Shown: one piece after another, positions 59,369-64,000 of the stretch | How positions within the stretch are numbered: position 1 is the first letter of the stretch | How the letters are laid out: each line of letters begins with the position of its first letter | Assembly: GCA_900545405.1 (NCBI GenBank) | Contig: UQYT01000001.1 | Location: 200,731 to 264,730, forward strand | DNA length: 64,000 nucleotides | DNA from: an uncultured Eubacteriales bacterium | GTDB taxonomy: Bacteria > Bacillota > Clostridia > Oscillospirales > Oscillospiraceae | Reading direction: 5' to 3' | Position numbers and translations under genes: made by a program | Notes under the pieces: generated by a model | Database searches by the model: none | Seen by the model: the letters and a program-made list of their open reading frames with translations, nothing else | What the model was told of the DNA's origin: nothing

Positions 59369-60583
59369 GTGGAAAAGACAGACAGAAGGGCTTTCATTAT
59401 CGGCCTGATAGTGCTCCTTATCGCCAACACCTCCGCCGCCGGCGCCGACTGGTGCACCTCCGCCCTGGTGAACATCTCCGCCAGCTTCTCCGACGTCCCG
59501 TACAGCCTTATCACCCTCGTGAACAACATCCCCAACCTCTGCGCCGTCATCTTTACCCTCGTCGCCGACGCCCTGGTGAACAGGAAAGTCACCCTCAAGA
59601 ACATGATACTCATCGGCACCGGCCTGCACTGCGTCGGCGGCATAATGCCCGCCTTCACCGGCAGCAGCTTTGCGCTGCTGATGCTCGGCCGCTTCGCCTT
59701 CGGCATAGGCTACGGCATCATGCAGGGCATCTGCATATCCATGAGCTTCAAGCTGGTCACCAATGAAAAGCTCCGCGCCGCCGCCATGGGCTGGGCGCTC
59801 ACCGCCCAGTACGCCACCAACATGGTAGCCCAGGTGGTCGTCGGCTATCTCTGCGAGCGCGGCTGGAACTACAGCTTCCTCATCTACGCCTGGAGCATCA
59901 TCCCCTTCCTCGTCGTGCTCTTCCTCTGCCCCAAGTTCAAGCTCGACAAGGACGACCGCACCGCTCTCGGCGGCGAGGGCAGCAGCCTCGGTCAGAGCGA
60001 GACGCTCTGGCAGTCGCTCAAGGCCATGCCCAAGTCCGTCTGGATATTCTCCGTCATCGTCGGCGCCTACATGTTCTGCTACTATCCGATGTTCCTGACC
60101 ATAGGCCAGATAATCATCGGCCGCAACTTCGGTACCTCCGTCAGCGTCGGCTACGCCATGACCTTTTACAGCGTCTCCTCCCTGCTCGGCGGCCTGTTCT
60201 TCGGCTTCATCGCCAAGTATCTCAAGCACTGGACCTGCTGCCTGGCGCTCATCGGCGTCGCCGTCAGCTCCCTCGGCATCTACCTTGCCACGTCCTACGG
60301 CATGGCCTGCCTGTTCCTGGCCGTCGGCGGCATAACCTCCACGCTGATACTGCCCGCCTGCAACAACAACTACTATCAGCAGGTGCCGCCCTCCCGCTCC
60401 TTCCTCGCCTCGAGCATAACTCTCGCCGGGCTGAACATAGGCGCCTTCCTCGGCACGCCGTACATCGGCCTCATCGAGCTCTTCGGCGGCGAGGCCTCCA
60501 CCGCACTGCTCATCTCCCCCATCATTCTCGTCATCATGGGTCTGGTGAGCGTGAAGCTCAGTAAAAACACCGCTGCGGCCTGA
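59369..60583 (+). CDS. MFS transporter 2
   Basis: Second major-facilitator protein, 404 aa, twelve helices, only distantly similar to MFS 1. It has DALVNRKVTLKNMILIGTGLH between helices 2 and 3 and FAFGIGYGIMQGICISMSFKL in helices 4-5. The start is GTG at 59369, with AAGGGA about 10 bases upstream. Two transporters in one gene set suggest uptake and export of related compounds, or different substrates for the three reductases. Confidence 0.88.
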   Translation: MEKTDRRAFIIGLIVLLIANTSAAGADWCTSALVNISASFSDVPYSLITLVNNIPNLCAVIFTLVADALVNRKVTLKNMILIGTGLHCVGGIMPAFTGSSFALLMLGRFAFGIGYGIMQGICISMSFKLVTNEKLRAAAMGWALTAQYATNMVAQVVVGYLCERGWNYSFLIYAWSIIPFLVVLFLCPKFKLDKDDRTALGGEGSSLGQSETLWQSLKAMPKSVWIFSVIVGAYMFCYYPMFLTIGQIIIGRNFGTSVSVGYAMTFYSVSSLLGGLFFGFIAKYLKHWTCCLALIGVAVSSLGIYLATSYGMACLFLAVGGITSTLILPACNNNYYQQVPPSRSFLASSITLAGLNIGAFLGTPYIGLIELFGGEASTALLISPIILVIMGLVSVKLSKNTAAA

Positions 60584-60606
60584 AAGCCCGGCACGACATG
60601 AAAAAT

Positions 60607-60646
60607 CGCCCGTTCCGCATAAAACGGAACGGGCGGTTTGTTTTTT
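60607..60646. terminator. Bidirectional terminator between MFS 2 and lysR
   Basis: Perfect 11-bp stem (60607-60617 with 60625-60635) with A5 before and GGTTTGTTTTTT after. The two genes converge here. Confidence 0.9.
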
Positions 60647-60648
60647 CA

Positions 60649-61509
60649 TCACCAGTTTCTGAAGAAGCTGATGAACTCCTCCGCCAGCTTTGAGGGCTTG
60701 CGGTATGCCAGCGTGACGATGCCGACGTCCCAGGTGTTCATCGGGTCCTCCGGGATCACGGCGACGCCCTCCGGAATGTCCACAGGCTCGCCGATGTAGA
60801 AGCTGATGCCGGCGTTCTCTCGGCAGAGCTCGCCGATAAGGTGTGTGTCCGCGGTGCGCATGTAGACCTTGGGCGTGAAGCCCGCCTGCTCGCAGCGCGA
60901 GACAAAGCCGTCGCCGCACTTGTTGTCCGCGTCTATTGTTATAAACTGCTCGTCCCTCAGCTGGGAAACGTTGATGGTCCTGCAGCGCGAGAGCGGATTT
61001 TTGCGCGAGACGAGGAAATATACCGGCTGGCTCTTGGTGGCGTGGACGGTAAAGACGTTCGTGTCCACAGGCATGGCGCAGAAGGCCACGTCCGCCTTGC
61101 CGCTGACCAGGGCGTTTTCGCACTCGATGTCGGACGCCTGCTGGAGGTTCAGGTTTATCTCCGGATAGCTGTCCCGGAAGCGGCTGAAGGCGTCGAGGGG
61201 AAAGACGTGCATCATGCCGGTGGGGAGATAGATGTTGAGCGAGGCGACGTTCTGCTCCCGCATCTGGGCCAGCTGCTCCGTGACGCTGTTGTACTCACGC
61301 AGGATGCCGATCGCGCTGTTGAGAAAGAGCTTGCCGTAGTCGGTGAGCTCCAGCTTCATGTTCTGCCTCACAAAGAGGGGCACGTCCAGCTCCTCCTCCA
61401 TGCGGCTTATTATCTTGCTTATGCCCTGCTGAGTTATGAGCAGCTGGTTTGCAGCCTTGGTAAAGCTCATGTAACGGCAGACCGTGATGTAGCACTTGAG
61501 CTGATACAT
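60649..61509 (-). CDS. LysR-family regulator
   Basis: Transcription regulator of about 286 aa. The N-terminal helix-turn-helix is FTKAANQLLITQQGISKIISRMEEELDVPLFVR, followed by the linker helix and a C-terminal ligand-binding domain (VASLNIYLPTGMMHVFPLDAF, ADVAFCAMPVD). It converges on the reductase/MFS cluster and is the only regulator beside it. Start at ATG 61509, or TTG 61515; a GGGGGTGG lies upstream of both. Confidence 0.9.
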   Translation of the reverse strand: MYQLKCYITVCRYMSFTKAANQLLITQQGISKIISRMEEELDVPLFVRQNMKLELTDYGKLFLNSAIGILREYNSVTEQLAQMREQNVASLNIYLPTGMMHVFPLDAFSRFRDSYPEINLNLQQASDIECENALVSGKADVAFCAMPVDTNVFTVHATKSQPVYFLVSRKNPLSRCRTINVSQLRDEQFITIDADNKCGDGFVSRCEQAGFTPKVYMRTADTHLIGELCRENAGISFYIGEPVDIPEGVAVIPEDPMNTWDVGIVTLAYRKPSKLAEEFISFFRNW

Positions 61510-61563
61510 ATTCAAGCGCCCACCCCCTAAGGTAACTTTCGCAGGCCGAGCCCGCTAGTCTGC

Positions 61564-61593
61564 ACGATACCACGAATGCGGCCCAAATGTCAA
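61564..61593 (-). promoter_or_regulatory. Promoter of lysR
   Basis: Perfect TTGACA (61588-61593), 18-base spacer and TATCGT (61564-61569) on the minus strand, about 50 bases ahead of the gene. Confidence 0.5.
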
Positions 61594-61610
61594 CTCAGGC
61601 CTCGGGGCAC

Positions 61611-61636
61611 AAATAAACCCCGGCGTTTGCCGGGGT
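61611..61636 (-). terminator. Terminator of the NifU-like/Crp/radical-SAM unit
   Basis: Perfect 8-bp stem (61617-61624 with 61629-61636, loop GTTT or its complement) followed on the minus strand by TTTATTT. It lies 4 bases after the last gene of the unit. Confidence 0.8.
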
Positions 61637-61640
61637 CGGT

Positions 61641-62024
61641 TCACTCCACGTCTCCGCGGGTGGACAGGCAGGCCTGGAGGGACTGGCGGAGGGCGGCAAG
61701 GGCCAGAGCGGAGCGGCGGAGCAGGCTGGGAGCGGGTGTTTCGTCGCCGCAGAGGCGGGCGCAGACGTCCTCGGGGCGGAGCAGCGCCGTCTTTATGACT
61801 GGCATGTCCTGCACCAGCTCCAGCAGCGCGCAGGCGCAGGCGTGCAGCTCGGCCGGGGCGTCCTTCTGGCAGATGTAGCCCGTCTTGTTGTATGTCCGCC
61901 GCCGGGTCACGATGCCGATGGCGATTACGTCGCCGGTATCCGGGTCCGAGGCGGTCCCGATACCGGCGGCGTCGGCGGGCATGGGGTATTTGTCCCGCAT
62001 GGCCGCGTATTCCTCAATTTTCAC
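61641..62024 (-). CDS. NifU-N-like protein lacking the usual cysteines
   Basis: A 127-aa protein that resembles the N-terminal scaffold domain of NifU/IscU in outline: GIGTASDPDTGDVIAIGIVTRR, YNKTGYICQKDAPAELHACACALLELVQ, then TALLRPEDVCARL. Where IscU has CGD it has TGD, so the normal cluster ligands are not all there. Its neighbours are a Crp/Fnr regulator, a radical SAM protein and a molybdenum-hydroxylase subunit, where NifU-like genes are sometimes found. Start is GTG at 62024, overlapping the regulator gene by 11 bases. The family call is tentative. Confidence 0.55.
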   Translation of the reverse strand: MKIEEYAAMRDKYPMPADAAGIGTASDPDTGDVIAIGIVTRRRTYNKTGYICQKDAPAELHACACALLELVQDMPVIKTALLRPEDVCARLCGDETPAPSLLRRSALALAALRQSLQACLSTRGDVE

Positions 62025-62724
62025 TTTCCGTTCTCATTGAATATTCGTCGCAGTAGTCCATCAGCGCGGCGAGGCTGCTTATGCGGTAATAGCCGTCCAC
62101 CATGCGTATCAGCCCGCGCTCCCGCAGGGCCTTGAGCTCCTTAGACACCGTCACTCGGTGCAGTCCGCTGAGCGCGCCTATCTTGTCCTGCGTCAGCTTT
62201 TCGGTTATGACTATCTCGCCGTCTTTCTCCTCCCCGAAGGCCAGGGCAAAGTCCAGAAACTGCGAGCATATCTTCATCGTAGCGTCCGTGCTCGTCTCAA
62301 ACATCCGCTGCGAGAGCGACATGGCGCCGAGGTCGGAGATGGCGTTGAGCACGTCCAGCGTGACCGAGAAGTCCGCCTTCATCGCCTGCGTCAGGTCGTG
62401 GTAGGATATCATCTGCGCCGTGCAGGGCGACACGGCGCGGTAATAGAGGTCGCAGGGTTTGCCGGTGAGCTGGTACTGCTCCAGCAGCAGGCTGCCGTCC
62501 TCAAAGGAGAGCATCAGCCGCTGGCGGTTCGCGCTGCTCACGATGCCCGCGATGACCCGGCCGGTTTTGAGAAAATAGCAGTACTGCGGGTACATGCCCG
62601 GCATGGCGATGAGCTGGTCGGCGCGGAACTCGACCGGCTCGCCCAGTCGCTGAAAGAACCACGCGTTCTGGCGTGAGCTGATGAAGCTCGGGACCTTTAT
62701 CCGGATGTTAGGGATGTCCTTCAC
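62014..62724 (-). CDS. Crp/Fnr-family regulator
   Basis: Regulator of about 236 aa with an N-terminal cyclic-nucleotide-like barrel (FRADQLIAMPGMYPQYCYFLKTGRVIAGI) and a C-terminal winged helix (EKLTQDKIGALSGLHRVTVSKELKALRERGLI). No Fnr-type Cys cluster is present at the N-terminus, so it probably senses a small molecule. The GTG at 62724 has GGGAGG 6 bases upstream and lies inside the end of the radical-SAM gene. It likely controls the molybdenum-hydroxylase genes beside it. Confidence 0.9.
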   Translation of the reverse strand: MKDIPNIRIKVPSFISSRQNAWFFQRLGEPVEFRADQLIAMPGMYPQYCYFLKTGRVIAGIVSSANRQRLMLSFEDGSLLLEQYQLTGKPCDLYYRAVSPCTAQMISYHDLTQAMKADFSVTLDVLNAISDLGAMSLSQRMFETSTDATMKICSQFLDFALAFGEEKDGEIVITEKLTQDKIGALSGLHRVTVSKELKALRERGLIRMVDGYYRISSLAALMDYCDEYSMRTESEN

Positions 62725-63412
62725 GCTTTTCCTCCCCAAAGGTCACGACCGCGGCTCCCTCCATATCGAAGGCGCCGGGTATTTCGCCGCCGAAGGTTAT
62801 CCGGCCGCGCAGCTCGTCCGAGCGCCAGACTTCGCCGTCCGGCTCCAGATGCTTTATGTACCGGCCCAGAACGGAGAGCGCCTCATCCTGGTCCGGGCTC
62901 AGACCCGGGAGGCTGACAACGCGGACGGTGAGCAGATACTGCTTGGCGAGCCCGGCCATGACGGATATCTGCGGCAAGGTCTCCGGCAGCAGGACGCTCG
63001 ACACGGTCACGGGTATGCCGTGGGCGACGGCGGCCCAAAGGCCGTTCAGGATGTCGTTCATGACCTGTTCGCGGCCAGTTATCGCGGCGAAATCAAAGGC
63101 GTTGCAGGTGTCGAGGTGCAGATTCACGCCGTCGAGCCCCGCCTTGGCGAGCTCCGGCACCAGCGGTGCGAGCCTCGTGCCGTTGGTGGTGAGGCCGACC
63201 CATTCCGTGCCCGGCTGGGCCTTCAGCTCCCGCACCAGGCCGCAGACGTCCGGCCAGAGCAGGGGCTCGCCCCCCGCGAGCTCCACGCGCTCCGCGCCCT
63301 TGGCGGCGGCCAGCACGGCGGAGCGCTCCGCCTGCGCGGCGTTCCCGCTGCGGCGGCAATAGCGGCAGGCGAGGTCGCATTCCTCTGTAAGTATTATCCT
63401 CAGCTTTTCCAT
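62708..63412 (-). CDS. Radical SAM protein (MoaA-like)
   Basis: Radical-SAM enzyme of about 234 aa. The cluster motif is CDLACRYC at residues 12-19, followed by ELAGGEPLLWPDV. It resembles the first two thirds of MoaA but ends without the C-terminal second cluster, so it is not a MoaA. It lies between a molybdenum-hydroxylase subunit gene and a Crp/Fnr gene. A role in maturing that enzyme or its cofactor is an inference. Start ATG at 63412 with GGAGG 9 bases upstream. Confidence 0.85.
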   Translation of the reverse strand: MEKLRIILTEECDLACRYCRRSGNAAQAERSAVLAAAKGAERVELAGGEPLLWPDVCGLVRELKAQPGTEWVGLTTNGTRLAPLVPELAKAGLDGVNLHLDTCNAFDFAAITGREQVMNDILNGLWAAVAHGIPVTVSSVLLPETLPQISVMAGLAKQYLLTVRVVSLPGLSPDQDEALSVLGRYIKHLEPDGEVWRSDELRGRITFGGEIPGAFDMEGAAVVTFGEEKREGHP

Positions 63413-63468
63413 CCTTGTCAACCTCCGCAGTCCCCCGCGGCGCGCCGCGGGGGACTGTTTTGTGTGTA

Positions 63469-64000
63469 TTATGCCTTCAGTCTCAGGACGGACTGCTTTA
63501 CAAGCGACATCGCGACCTGCACCTTGTAGGCGTTCTTCTCGAAGGGCACCGCGCCCTCGAGGGCTATGCGCGCGGCCTCCTCGGCGTTCTCCTCGGTGGG
63601 AGCCTTGCCGGTGAGGTAGCTCTCCGCCGCCTCACGCCGGAGCGGCACGGGGGCGACGCCGCCGAACACCAGGCGGGCGCTCTTGATAATGCCGCCCTCG
63701 AGCTCGTAGGCGCTGGCGAGGCTGACCATGGCGAAGTCCACGCTGTCACGCAGGCGGAACTTGTCGTAGTGGGCGCTGACGCCCTCGCGCACGGGGATGT
63801 CTATCTCCGTCACCAGCTCGTCGGGGTCGAGCATGTCCTTGACCTTGAGCTTTTCCGTGAAGAGCTCGGCGGCGGGCAGGGTCTTTTTAGTGGTCTTTAT
63901 CTCGGCGTCCAGTGCGACGAGGACGGGGCTGATGTCGCTGGCGTTGACGGAGTAGCAGCCGCAGTTCATGCAGCGCCTGGCCTCGGCCTCGGCGGCCTCC
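63469..64000 (-). CDS. Molybdenum-hydroxylase FAD-binding subunit, C-terminal part (5' end outside window)
   Basis: The frame continues past the right edge, so only the C-terminal 176 residues are seen. They hold a CO-dehydrogenase-flavoprotein C-terminal domain (HYDKFRLRDSVDFAMVSLASAYEL, ARLVFGGVAPVPLRREAAE). Before it is a Cys-rich stretch, EARRCMNCGCYSVNASD, of the type found in GltD-like oxidoreductases with FeS clusters. This suggests a fusion of an FeS/FAD module with the flavoprotein subunit, as in xanthine-dehydrogenase-type gene sets. An in-frame ATG at 63969 is internal, not the start. moaA and moaC in the same window fit a molybdenum enzyme. Confidence 0.8.
   Translation of the reverse strand, partial: EAAEAEARRCMNCGCYSVNASDISPVLVALDAEIKTTKKTLPAAELFTEKLKVKDMLDPDELVTEIDIPVREGVSAHYDKFRLRDSVDFAMVSLASAYELEGGIIKSARLVFGGVAPVPLRREAAESYLTGKAPTEENAEEAARIALEGAVPFEKNAYKVQVAMSLVKQSVLRLKA

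Overview
The window looks like chromosomal DNA of a GC-rich, spore-forming Clostridia member, most like a gut Oscillospiraceae. The evidence is a SpoIVFA/SpoIVFB-like pair, SdpR/SdpI, BlaI/BlaR1 and CsoR regulators, SLH surface proteins, AGGAGG-type ribosome binding sites and frequent TTG or GTG starts. The family-level placement is an inference; no rRNA is present. There is one tRNA, tRNA-Pro(CGG).

Layout. 1-10.7 kb: housekeeping genes, mostly on the minus strand (rnhB, rbgA/ylqF, lepB, rplS), with a lipoprotein gene inserted in the opposite direction inside this normally contiguous block. Then molybdenum-cofactor genes (moaA, moaC, MOSC), a radical-SAM pair, a membrane XRE regulator and the SpoIVF-like pair. 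10.7-20.9 kb: tRNA-Pro, asnB, a DHHW/MBOAT acetylation pair, sdpR-sdpI with a perfect operator, an SLH protein, a serine recombinase and an AlaX-type editing protein. 20.9-32.5 kb: a polysaccharide operon (GT4, DUF4330, O-antigen-ligase-like, ECF S component), a duplicated DUF1538 transporter with a duplicated P-II protein, CsoR with a metal P-type ATPase, a GNAT, blaR1-blaI and pgsA. 32.6-44 kb: a galacto-N-biose/lacto-N-biose (mucin or milk sugar) locus made of an ABC importer, a GH112 phosphorylase, a NahK-like kinase, a sugar nucleotidyltransferase, galE and two AraC regulators. 44-51.3 kb: ppx-ppk1, an FkbM methyltransferase and a second SLH protein. 51.3-61.5 kb: three Old-Yellow-Enzyme/FeS/FAD reductases, two MFS transporters and a LysR regulator. 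61.6-64 kb: a NifU-like protein, a Crp/Fnr regulator, a radical SAM protein and the end of a molybdenum-hydroxylase FAD subunit.

Most notable observations. (i) The middle OYE-type reductase (54134-56077) is one continuous frame broken only by an in-frame TGA. The TGA is followed by a UxxC arrangement and a hairpin that fits a bacterial SECIS, so it is a candidate selenoprotein; a simple nonsense mutation is the alternative. (ii) A 20-codon gene (51361-51423, minus) has its own promoter, ribosome binding site and terminator. (iii) The GNB/LNB locus uses a nucleotidyltransferase where the bifidobacterial pathway uses a GalT-type enzyme, and a tandem GTGCAA motif occurs at both of its control regions.
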